Part shown: piece by piece, positions 16,024 to 22,819 of the stretch
Position numbering within the stretch: the stretch's first letter is position 1
Layout of the letters: each line of letters opens with the position of its first letter
The notes under the pieces: generated by a model
Seen by the model: only the letters and a program-made list of their open reading frames with translations
Told to the model about the DNA's origin: nothing
Databases searched by the model: none
Position numbers and translations under genes: made by a program
Assembly: GCA_934385475.1 (NCBI GenBank)
Contig: CAKRPS010000039.1
Coordinates: forward strand, 1-22,819
Length of the DNA: 22,819 bases
DNA from: an uncultured Lachnospiraceae bacterium
GTDB taxonomy: Bacteria; Bacillota; Clostridia; Lachnospirales; Lachnospiraceae
Reading direction: 5' to 3'

Positions 16024-16831
16024 AAGCAAATGGCTCTCTGCCCCCTATACCCTCTGGTCCGTTATTTTTATCCTGGTTCCGCTGGGTATGATCTTCTATT
16101 ACGGACTGACTGACAAGACAGGTTCTTTTACTCTGGCAAATATCACTGCCATTGCGACGGCAGAGCACTCGAAAGCACTATGGCTTTCCCTGCTTCTGTC
16201 CCTGATCAGTACCCTGATCTGTTTTGTCCTAGCCTATCCGCTGGCCATGATCCTCTCTAATATGAAGGTCAGCCAGCACAGCTTTATTATTTTGATCTTT
16301 ATTCTGCCTATGTGGATGAACTTTCTGCTCCGTACGCTTGCGTGGCAGACTTTGCTGGAAAAGAACGGCGTGATCAACAATATCCTGACTTTTTTACATC
16401 TTCCGAGTCTGAATATTATCAACACACCGCACGCGATCATCCTTGGTATGGTATACAATTTTTTACCTTTTATGGTATTGCCGCTTTACAATGCACTTTC
16501 TAAGATCGATGAAAATGTGATCAATGCTGCGAGGGATCTCGGTGCCGGAAATTTTTATACCTTCTTCCGCATCATTCTGCCCCTGTCCGTTCCGGGCATT
16601 ATCAGCGGTGTCACAATGGTATTTGTACCCGCACTGACCACCTTCGTGATCAGTACCCTGCTCGGCGGAAGTAAGATACTGCTGATCGGTAACGTTATCG
16701 AACAGGAATTTACCCAGGCTTCTAACTGGCGGCTTGGAAGCGGTCTTTCCATTGTCCTGATGATCTTCATTATCTTAAATATGATCGTATCTGCTGTTTT
16801 TGACAAAGACGGGGAGGGCTCCATGCTATGA
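16013..16831 (+). CDS. potB: Spermidine/putrescine ABC transporter permease PotB
   Basis: This is a membrane permease with about six transmembrane helices (for example [20 protein letters not shown] and [21 protein letters not shown]). The cytoplasmic EAA loop that docks the ATPase is at [20 protein letters not shown]. The start needs choosing. An AGGAGG inside the end of potA (15998-16003) lies nine bases before a TTG at 16013, giving a protein beginning MTSKSKW. The alternative ATG at 15995 lies just upstream of that AGGAGG, has only a weak ribosome site, and would add six residues. I prefer TTG. The gene overlaps potA by 11 bases and potC by four, so translation is coupled through the transporter genes. 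Confidence 0.92.
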   Translation: MTSKSKWLSAPYTLWSVIFILVPLGMIFYYGLTDKTGSFTLANITAIATAEHSKALWLSLLLSLISTLICFVLAYPLAMILSNMKVSQHSFIILIFILPMWMNFLLRTLAWQTLLEKNGVINNILTFLHLPSLNIINTPHAIILGMVYNFLPFMVLPLYNALSKIDENVINAARDLGAGNFYTFFRIILPLSVPGIISGVTMVFVPALTTFVISTLLGGSKILLIGNVIEQEFTQASNWRLGSGLSIVLMIFIILNMIVSAVFDKDGEGSML

Positions 16832-17622
16832 AAAATGTTGCAAAAAAAATATATGTTGCCCTGATTTTCATCTTCTTATATGCACCGATCGCAACGCTTG
16901 TGGTTTTGTCCTTCAATGCGAGTAAAACAAGGGCAAAATGGGGTGGCTTTACCTTTAAATGGTATACCTCCCTTGTCAGAAATCATGAGATCATGCAGGC
17001 CCTTTGGACCACTCTTTTGATCGCCGTGATCTCTTCGTTAGTCGCTACGGTCATCGGAACCGTCGCCTGCGTTTCCATGAATGCCATGAAAAGAAGATCA
17101 AGGGCTGTTTTACTTGGTATCACCAATATCCCTATGTTGAATGCCGATATTGTAACCGGTATTTCCCTGATGCTTTTGTTCATCAGTCTGGGGCTGCGGT
17201 TTGGATTTGGAACGATCCTGCTCTCTCACATTACCTTTAATATTCCTTATGTGATATTGAGCGTCATGCCCAGAATGAAACAGCTCAACCCAAGCACCTA
17301 CGAAGCTGCTCTGGACCTTGGTGCATCCCATTTTAAGGCATTTTTTAAGGTGGTATTCCCGGATCTGCTTCCCGGTATCATGTCAGGGTTCCTTATGGCC
17401 TTTACCATGTCGCTGGATGATTTCATTATCACGCACTTTACAAAGGGCGCCGGTGTGGATACCCTTTCCACAAAGATCTATACCGAGGTAAAAAAGGGAA
17501 TCAAGCCGGAAATGTATGCACTTTCCACCATCATTTTTGTGACAGTACTGATATTGCTCTTTTTGGTGAACTTTACACCCAACGGAAATAAAAAGGCGGA
17601 ACAAACTTCCCCTAATAAATAA
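16828..17622 (+). CDS. potC: Spermidine/putrescine ABC transporter permease PotC
   Basis: This is the second permease of the transporter, 264 residues with about six transmembrane helices. The first is VALIFIFLYAPIATLVVLSF and the last TIIFVTVLILLFLVNF. The EAA loop is EAALDLGASHFKAFFKVVFP. The conserved FTMSLDDFIITHF segment, typical of PotC/PotI-type permeases, is present near residue 195. It would pair with PotB to form the channel for PotA-driven import. Its ATG overlaps the potB stop in an ATGA arrangement. The C-terminus ends in a short polar tail (NGNKKAEQTSPNK). Confidence 0.94.
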   Translation: MKNVAKKIYVALIFIFLYAPIATLVVLSFNASKTRAKWGGFTFKWYTSLVRNHEIMQALWTTLLIAVISSLVATVIGTVACVSMNAMKRRSRAVLLGITNIPMLNADIVTGISLMLLFISLGLRFGFGTILLSHITFNIPYVILSVMPRMKQLNPSTYEAALDLGASHFKAFFKVVFPDLLPGIMSGFLMAFTMSLDDFIITHFTKGAGVDTLSTKIYTEVKKGIKPEMYALSTIIFVTVLILLFLVNFTPNGNKKAEQTSPNK

Positions 17623-17644
17623 ACAGAAAGAATGAGGAGAAAAA

Positions 17645-18718
17645 ATGAAAAAAAGAAATGTGAAGTTAACATCTGTGATCGGCATTACCATTGCCTCCAT
17701 GGCTATCCTGTCGGGATGTGGTTCTTCCACTGGCGGTGAAAACGGAAAGGTAATCGTCTACAACTGGGGCGAATACATTGATCCGGAAACCATTCAGATG
17801 TTTGAAGAGGAAACCGGCATCGAAGTTGTCTACGATGAATTTGAAACCAACGAGATCATGTATCCCAAGGTTGAATCCGGTGCAGCTGAATATGACGTTG
17901 TCTGCCCTTCGGACTACATGATCGACAAAATGATCCAGAATGGTCTCTTGCAGGAGTTAAACTATGACAATATTCCCAATGCAAAGGCCAATATCGGTGC
18001 GCAGTACTACGAACAGGCTGAGGATTTCGATCCCGGCAATAAATATGCCGTACCCTACTGCTGGGGAACTGTCGGTATTCTGTACAACAAAACCATGGTT
18101 GACGAACCTATTACAAGCTGGGGCCAGCTTTGGGATGAAAAATACAAAGACAATATCCTGATGCAGGATTCTGTCCGTGATGCCTTCATGGTAGCTGAGA
18201 AGCTTAATGGCTTTTCCATGAATACCGTAGATCCTTCCGAACTTGAGACAGCCAAAAATGCCCTTATCGAACAGAAACCTCTGGTACAGGCCTACGTCAT
18301 TGATCAGGTCCGTGACAAAATGATCGGGGGAGAAGCCGCTATCGGTGTCATCTATTCCGGAGAGGCAATCTATACACAGCGTGAAAACCCGGATCTTGAA
18401 TATGTGATTCCGGAGGAAGGTACCAACGTATGGATCGACTGCTGGTGCATTCTCAAGGATGCTCCGAATAAGGAAAACGCAGAGAAGTTTATCGACTTTA
18501 TGTGCCGTGGTGACATTGCGGAAAAGAACTTTGAATACATTACCTACTCTACCCCCAATGACGCGGCAAGAGAACTGATCGAGGATGAAGAGATCAAGAA
18601 TTCTCCTATCGCTTTCCCGGATCTCTCCCAGTATAACAATCTGGAAACCTTTGTATACCTTGGCGAAGACGGTGATGCCCTTTATAATGAGCTTTGGAAA
18701 GAAGTAAAATCAAATTAG
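17645..18718 (+). CDS. potD: Spermidine/putrescine-binding lipoprotein PotD
   Basis: This is the extracellular solute-binding component of the polyamine transporter, 357 residues, tethered as a lipoprotein. The signal peptide ends in the lipobox LSGC with C25 lipidated. The mature N-terminus VIVYNWGEYIDPETIQMFEE is the hallmark of PotD/PotF-type binding proteins. Further family blocks are YDVVCPSDYMIDKM, YCWGTVGILYNK, GEAAIGVIYSGEA and VWIDCWCILKDAPN. The aromatic and acidic residues in these blocks form the polyamine pocket in characterised relatives; whether spermidine or putrescine is preferred cannot be judged here. The ATG has GAGGAG upstream. It is the last gene of the operon, 22 bases after potC, and is followed by a strong terminator. 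Confidence 0.95.
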   Translation: MKKRNVKLTSVIGITIASMAILSGCGSSTGGENGKVIVYNWGEYIDPETIQMFEEETGIEVVYDEFETNEIMYPKVESGAAEYDVVCPSDYMIDKMIQNGLLQELNYDNIPNAKANIGAQYYEQAEDFDPGNKYAVPYCWGTVGILYNKTMVDEPITSWGQLWDEKYKDNILMQDSVRDAFMVAEKLNGFSMNTVDPSELETAKNALIEQKPLVQAYVIDQVRDKMIGGEAAIGVIYSGEAIYTQRENPDLEYVIPEEGTNVWIDCWCILKDAPNKENAEKFIDFMCRGDIAEKNFEYITYSTPNDAARELIEDEEIKNSPIAFPDLSQYNNLETFVYLGEDGDALYNELWKEVKSN

Positions 18719-18739
18719 TCTATCATGAGTATTATAGCG

Positions 18740-18768
18740 AAACCCCCGAAAGATCTTTCGGGGGTTTT
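18740..18768 (+). terminator. Strong intrinsic terminator after potD
   Basis: A perfect 12-bp stem, AAACCCCCGAAA / TTTCGGGGGTTT, with a GATC loop lies 21 bases after the potD stop, followed by a T run. The whole element is an exact palindrome with A-run and T-run flanks. It could also stop the convergent hybrid kinase transcript, whose gene ends 18 bases away. Confidence 0.9.
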
Positions 18769-18785
18769 CGTATCATCCATATTCA

Positions 18786-20984
18786 TCATTTGGATGGATA
18801 TATTCTCTTTTCATCCGGCAGCCACTTCTCCAGAATTTCATCCAGCTTCTCCTGTGTGATCGGCTTTGCGAGGAAATCCTGAAATCCCATCTTAAAGTAA
18901 CTTTCCCTCGCACCGGAAATTGCGTTGGCTGTCAGCATTACAACCGGCGTATCCTTACACAGATTGTTTTCCAGCTGCAGCATTCTTTCAAATGTTTCGA
19001 TTCCGTCCATCTCCGGCATCATATGATCCAGAAAGATCAGATCATACTGCTCTTTTGTTATCAAGTCCAGACATTCCTTTCCGCTTCCAATCGATCGGAT
19101 CACAGGCTTTGTCTGCTTCAATAATCCACAGAACACCTTCCTGTTGACCAGATTGTCATCCACCAGCAGAATTCTGGCATCCGGCGCCGTAAATGCCGGA
19201 TGATATACCTTTTCTCTCTCTGCCGTCCTGACCCATTTCTTGAAGTCACCGACTTTTTCCGTGTTCATGACCTTCTGTCTGATATCAAACCAGAACACAC
19301 TGCCTTTTCCGTACTCACTCTCCACCAAAAGTTCACTGTCCATCAGCTTCAACAGCTTGATCGTAATATTCATTCCCAAACCGGTGCCCTCAATCGTCCG
19401 GTTATGATTCTCCTCAATTCTCTCAAACGCCGAGAAGAGTCTGTACATATCCTCCGGCTTTATTCCAACGCCGGTATCTGTGATCCGAAAACGAAGCGTC
19501 ACCTCATCACCTTCCATTTTTCCCTCTACATGAAAAGTAACACTTCCCTTTTTGGTGTATTTGACCGCATTGGTCAAAATATTTAAAAGCACCTGTCGGA
19601 TTCTGATATCATCACCGTACAGTCCACTAGGCAGATCCGGATCGATCTCTGCCTCCAGCTTGAGTCCCTTCTCCTCCGCGCGCAGCATTGTCATATTCAA
19701 CAGATCATGAAGCATAATGCGAAAATCATACTCTGCCGGAACAATCTCCATCTTGCCGGATTCTATCTTGGAAAAGTCCAGAATATCATTGATGATACCC
19801 AACAGAGTCTGTGCCGAAGACCGGATATCCAACGCGTTCCGGATCGTGTCCTCCTCCTTGCTTTCCCGCAGAATAATTTCATCCATTCCCAACACTGCGT
19901 TGATGGGCGTACGGATTTCATGCGACATTCTGGCAAGAAATTCCGATTTTGCCTGATTTGCCTTCTCCGCGTTCAGCTTCAGCTGGCTCATCTGCTTTAT
20001 CTGTTCCTTATTCTGCGTAACATCTACAAAAACAATTGCATAGCCTGCAAGGAGTCTGTCATTCCACACTTTATTTGCATGAACCTCGAAGACTTTACTT
20101 CCATCCCGGAACTCATAGTTATTACCGGTTTCTATTATTTTCTCCAGATCAGTCGTCGCAATCCGAAAGCCATCATGGAGTCTATTGATTCCCGGGAACA
20201 TTTCCACCGCCTTGTCGTTCTCTTCAACCAGTCCTCCGTAGGCATCCACGATCAGAACCGCCTCATCCATCGTCTTGATAATATTTTCATGTGCGGTCGC
20301 CGTAATGTCAAACACATGGTATATGATGATCACAACACTGAATGCGGCCACTCCCAACGCTACGCATCCGGGAACCGCATCAAAGCCCTCCAGACCTCCA
20401 AACCAGTTGACCATAATTCCGACAAGCGGCATAAAAGATCCAATTCCCAACACAATCAGATTCGTTCGTTTAGACTTTTCATTCACCGTTTTCAGTCCCA
20501 TAAATATAAAATGCAGACTCGCCAGAATCTCCAGAAAGATCACTACCATAAAAATATAGTACAAAAAGCCTTTATGTAAAACCACATGCGGAAAAATTCC
20601 CGTGTTTGAAAACTCTGCATAAGAATAATAAAAAGGAATTCTGTCATATGTCCAACAGCAGACCAGAACGATTCCATCGAGCACAAACAGACAGGTCTGT
20701 ATCCACCTCTTAATATGGTGACCGCAGTACCTTGTTGCAAACAGAAGCAGAAAGGTTCCCATAAAGGCTCCCCCAAGATATTCTGTCCGGACAGCCATCA
20801 TAACCTCATCAAGACTTTTGGAAACCATCTCCTGTAAATATCCGGCATTCTGAACGCCACTCAGAAAGCCAATACACAGCATGATCTTGGAAAGTTCCCC
20901 TTCCCTTTGCCGGATCATCAATATGATAAAAAAAGCACAGGCCATCACCATCAATGCCTGATACGTCAATAAGATATGATACAT
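18786..20984 (-). CDS. Seven-TM hybrid histidine kinase with receiver domain
   Basis: This is a membrane sensor of 732 residues, starting at the ATG at 20982-20984 (MYHILLTYQALM). About seven hydrophobic helices cover residues 1-225, like the 7TM sensing module of some histidine kinases. A PAS-like domain follows at about 232-322 (MDEAVLIVDAYGGLVEENDKAVEMF), then HisKA with H355 (FLARMSHEIRTPINAV). The ATPase domain shows NILTNAVKYT, DTGVGI and GTGLGM. A C-terminal receiver carries phospho-acceptor D653 (IFLDHMMPEMDG). No DNA-binding output domain is fused, so the signal must pass to another protein not seen here. A promoter lies at 21061-21089. A TTG at 21071 could lengthen the frame by 29 residues, but it lies upstream of the predicted transcription start. 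Confidence 0.9.
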   Translation of the reverse strand: MYHILLTYQALMVMACAFFIILMIRQREGELSKIMLCIGFLSGVQNAGYLQEMVSKSLDEVMMAVRTEYLGGAFMGTFLLLFATRYCGHHIKRWIQTCLFVLDGIVLVCCWTYDRIPFYYSYAEFSNTGIFPHVVLHKGFLYYIFMVVIFLEILASLHFIFMGLKTVNEKSKRTNLIVLGIGSFMPLVGIMVNWFGGLEGFDAVPGCVALGVAAFSVVIIIYHVFDITATAHENIIKTMDEAVLIVDAYGGLVEENDKAVEMFPGINRLHDGFRIATTDLEKIIETGNNYEFRDGSKVFEVHANKVWNDRLLAGYAIVFVDVTQNKEQIKQMSQLKLNAEKANQAKSEFLARMSHEIRTPINAVLGMDEIILRESKEEDTIRNALDIRSSAQTLLGIINDILDFSKIESGKMEIVPAEYDFRIMLHDLLNMTMLRAEEKGLKLEAEIDPDLPSGLYGDDIRIRQVLLNILTNAVKYTKKGSVTFHVEGKMEGDEVTLRFRITDTGVGIKPEDMYRLFSAFERIEENHNRTIEGTGLGMNITIKLLKLMDSELLVESEYGKGSVFWFDIRQKVMNTEKVGDFKKWVRTAEREKVYHPAFTAPDARILLVDDNLVNRKVFCGLLKQTKPVIRSIGSGKECLDLITKEQYDLIFLDHMMPEMDGIETFERMLQLENNLCKDTPVVMLTANAISGARESYFKMGFQDFLAKPITQEKLDEILEKWLPDEKRIYPSK

Positions 20985-21045
20985 TTTCTGCTCTCTCACT
21001 TCTCCGGCTTTCCATGAATAGCTGTAAACCGGGCAGCACTTTTCA

Positions 21046-21065
21046 AGTATTAGTACTTTAATACT
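21046..21065. promoter_or_regulatory. Inverted repeat overlapping the hybrid kinase -10
   Basis: AGTATTA / TAATACT, 7 bp perfect around a 6-base centre, covers most of the -10 element and the predicted transcription start. A repressor site is possible, but the motif is AT-rich and no regulator gene is adjacent. Confidence 0.35.
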
Positions 21066-21089
21066 ACCCAATCATACTATTGATGTCAA
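21061..21089 (-). promoter_or_regulatory. SigA-type promoter of the hybrid kinase gene
   Basis: On the minus strand: perfect -35 TTGACA (21084-21089), a 17-base spacer, -10 TAGTAT (21061-21066, four of six). The predicted start near 21054 gives a leader of about 70 bases and supports the ATG at 20984 rather than the upstream TTG as the translation start. Confidence 0.6.
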
Positions 21090-21125
21090 GAACCCGGCCG
21101 CATCCGATTGTACCGGTATGACTTT

Positions 21126-22733
21126 CTACTCTTCATACTCACATATATATGCAATTCGTCCACTGTAAAAGCTCGCAATTGCTAAAATATCATTTGGTGC
21201 ATCATTCCAGACCCATCTCCCCTCTTTTTGCATATAGAACATGTCCATACAGTTTTCTTCATTTCCTGCATCATCATAATAGCTGGGTTCCCCATCTAGC
21301 CAATATTTCATGCTGTCCCCACTATTCAGTATTTCCCCATAGAAAGTAGCATCGTCACGGATCCATCGATAACTGGAGCCGTCCCGCGGGTCCTTCTTTC
21401 CACCAAGCCAGAAAACATACCCTCTTAAATCAGCGTTTTCTATCATTTCCACAATCTTCTCGTATTCCTCTTCCGATTCTATTCTTAACAAATGACCTTC
21501 ACGGCTGATACAATCCTGGTAGGCCCCATACCATGTACAATCCTGAATTATGATCTCATATGAACTTATTGTCTCTTCACTGACCGAGCCATCTACTTCA
21601 TCCTCCGAAGATATCGTCTGTTCTTCCTCTGCTTCCCCTTGTTGGACAGTATCTCCGTTCGCAGTTTCCGACATCTGAGCCTCATTTGTCTGTGTTTTGA
21701 ATACATTTCCGAATATCACGATCGCAGCAACTGCAACAACTGCTATAAGAAAAACAGCACCTCCCTTCCCCTTCCATTTATTTAAATTGCTTTTTTCTTC
21801 TCCCTGCTCCTTATCAGATTGAGTCGTTTTTTCAACCGGATTCTTTAATTTATGCTGCTGTTCTGTCTCATCATTCGTATCATATAATCTGCGTTGTAAT
21901 TCATCCATATTTTGTATCCGTTTTTCGGAATACACTTCCATCCCCTTCAGAATACACTCTTCCACATTCTTAGAGATCGTAATTCCCAGCGCACCCGGCT
22001 TTTGCAGGTCATCCTCCCTCATCCGCTCCATGGATTCCGGTGGGGTTATACCTGTTATACATTTATAGATCGTGGCACATAGTGCATAGACATCTGACCA
22101 GGGCCCCTGTTTCCCCTTCGTACGATATTGTTCTTCCGGCGCGTAACCCGGTTTCAGCATTACCGATAAGCTCTTTTCTCCTTCTGAAGCATAATCCCTT
22201 GCGGCGCCAAGGTCCAACAGTTTAACACTTCCACCTGGCTGCATAATGATATTATCCGGGCTGATATCTCTGTGGATCAATCCTAATTCATGCATTTTGG
22301 ATAGAGAGGTGATCACAGGACGCATGAGCGATATAACTTCCTGTACCGGCATTTTGCCGCCTACACGCCCTAAATGCTCTTTCAGTGTTTCTCCCTCTAC
22401 ATACTCCATGATTATGTATGCTGTATTATTTTCCGTGAAAAAATCATTCACGCCAACTATACCGGATAGATTTGAACATTTGGCTAATATTCTGGCTTCT
22501 CTTATAAATCCTTCTTTCCACTTCATTACCGCCTGCTGTCCGGTTCCTGCATACTCTGTTACCATGCTCGTCACACTGCCTTCGCGGGTTACATAGCCAT
22601 TCGGATAGAACTCCTTGATAGCTACCTTCATTTCCAGATTCAAATCCATTCCAATATATGTTATTCCAAAGCCGCCTTCCCCCAGGACCTTGCCAACAAG
22701 ATATTTCCCCGCCAATATTGTATACGGTTTCAA
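21126..22733 (-). CDS. Ser/Thr protein kinase with extracellular C-type lectin domain
   Basis: The readable frame gives 535 residues from a TTG at 22731-22733. The kinase domain (about 11-285) is complete: glycine loop GEGGFG (18-23), K40 in VAIKEF, E79, catalytic HRDISPDN (H154, D156, N161), DLG in place of DFG at D174, and an APE at 198-200. One transmembrane segment follows at about 325-342, then an acidic linker. From about 395 to the end is a C-type lectin-like domain with paired cysteines, YWLDGEPS and WVWND motifs, and a final YICEYE. It should sense something outside the cell and phosphorylate proteins inside. No good ribosome site precedes the TTG. The reading frame continues upstream as a zinc ribbon broken by a stop, so the gene may be damaged or the start misplaced. 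Confidence 0.82.
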   Translation of the reverse strand: MKPYTILAGKYLVGKVLGEGGFGITYIGMDLNLEMKVAIKEFYPNGYVTREGSVTSMVTEYAGTGQQAVMKWKEGFIREARILAKCSNLSGIVGVNDFFTENNTAYIIMEYVEGETLKEHLGRVGGKMPVQEVISLMRPVITSLSKMHELGLIHRDISPDNIIMQPGGSVKLLDLGAARDYASEGEKSLSVMLKPGYAPEEQYRTKGKQGPWSDVYALCATIYKCITGITPPESMERMREDDLQKPGALGITISKNVEECILKGMEVYSEKRIQNMDELQRRLYDTNDETEQQHKLKNPVEKTTQSDKEQGEEKSNLNKWKGKGGAVFLIAVVAVAAIVIFGNVFKTQTNEAQMSETANGDTVQQGEAEEEQTISSEDEVDGSVSEETISSYEIIIQDCTWYGAYQDCISREGHLLRIESEEEYEKIVEMIENADLRGYVFWLGGKKDPRDGSSYRWIRDDATFYGEILNSGDSMKYWLDGEPSYYDDAGNEENCMDMFYMQKEGRWVWNDAPNDILAIASFYSGRIAYICEYEE

Positions 22734-22819
22734 ATGGTGTATGTTCTGTTCCCCTGTTGCATCCCCATTACGGTATCCACAATAACGACATTGTGATTAC
22801 CCTTCCACTAACGCTCTCA
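22734..22819 (-). other. Zinc-ribbon N-terminus of the lectin-kinase, interrupted by an in-frame TAA
   Basis: In the same frame as the kinase, this stretch reads RALVEG, then TAA at 22797-22799, then SQCRYCGYRNGD and a linker ending IHHL that joins the kinase. The CxxC pair followed by a short linker to the kinase glycine loop is the usual beginning of this clostridial kinase group, whose first CxxC would lie just beyond the window edge. Frame is kept on both sides of the stop, so a single substitution (nonsense mutation or base error) explains it better than an indel. Confidence 0.55.

Noticed and set aside
19707..20579. 290-residue plus-strand reading frame
   Set aside because: It is antisense to the hybrid histidine kinase, which has clear domains. 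No ribosome site or recognisable fold.
21090..21125. Terminator after the lectin-kinase gene
   Set aside because: GC-rich ACCGG/CCGGGT elements could pair weakly across a long loop, but without a U run, so not supported.
21126..21600. Variable region of a diversity-generating retroelement in the C-type lectin domain
   Set aside because: C-type lectin folds are typical targets of such elements, but no reverse transcriptase, accessory gene or near-copy template repeat is visible in the ~2 kb on the downstream side, which is filled by a hybrid kinase.

Overview
This looks like chromosome from an anaerobic, spore-forming Firmicute of the Clostridia, most likely Lachnospiraceae. The evidence is a clear spoIVA spore-coat ATPase gene, an anaerobic-type ribonucleotide reductase, AGGAGG-type ribosome binding sites, canonical TTGACA/TATAAT promoters, short AT-flanked intrinsic terminators, and a two-component regulator/lipoprotein cassette with a gut-clostridial look. 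No tRNA, rRNA, CRISPR array, insertion sequence or phage gene is visible. Gene density is high and no gene-free stretch exceeds about 220 bases.

Layout, left to right. (1) 1-627, minus: the start of an anaerobic ribonucleotide reductase gene (nrdD, cut by the window edge), with a strong promoter and two NrdR-like boxes that together form a perfect 16-bp inverted repeat. (2) 682-2872, minus: a WYL-domain regulator followed 4 bases later by a PLP aminotransferase. (3) 2905-8117, minus: one apparent transcription unit with an extended -10 promoter, then punA (purine nucleoside phosphorylase), cdd (cytidine deaminase), an MtaD-type adenosine-derivative deaminase, a membrane-anchored MutS-like ATPase, rnhA (RNase HI) and a 61-residue membrane protein, closed by a hairpin terminator. 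The first three genes form a nucleoside-salvage module. (4) 8147-11452, minus: a response regulator, sensor kinase and lipoprotein translated from overlapping frames. (5) 11501-13082, minus: spoIVA with its own terminator. It lies just downstream of a lactonase-family gene (13080-14141) whose probable terminator hairpin contains the spoIVA ribosome binding site. (6) 14270-18768, plus: a complete polyamine uptake operon, consisting of an XRE-cupin regulator and potA, potB, potC and potD, from a near-consensus promoter to a strong terminator. It is divergent from the lactonase gene. (7) 18786-22819, minus: a 7TM hybrid histidine kinase and, upstream of it, a eukaryotic-type Ser/Thr kinase with one membrane segment and an extracellular C-type lectin domain.

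The most unusual points are as follows. The zinc-ribbon start of the lectin-kinase gene is interrupted by an in-frame TAA, although the reading frame is conserved on both sides. The spoIVA Shine-Dalgarno sequence is fully buried in a 12-bp hairpin that looks like the terminator of the gene upstream. The nrd control region is a mirror-image pair of NrdR boxes. A membrane-bound MutS-like protein sits inside a nucleoside-salvage/RNase H operon. All functional calls come from reading motifs by eye, with no database search.
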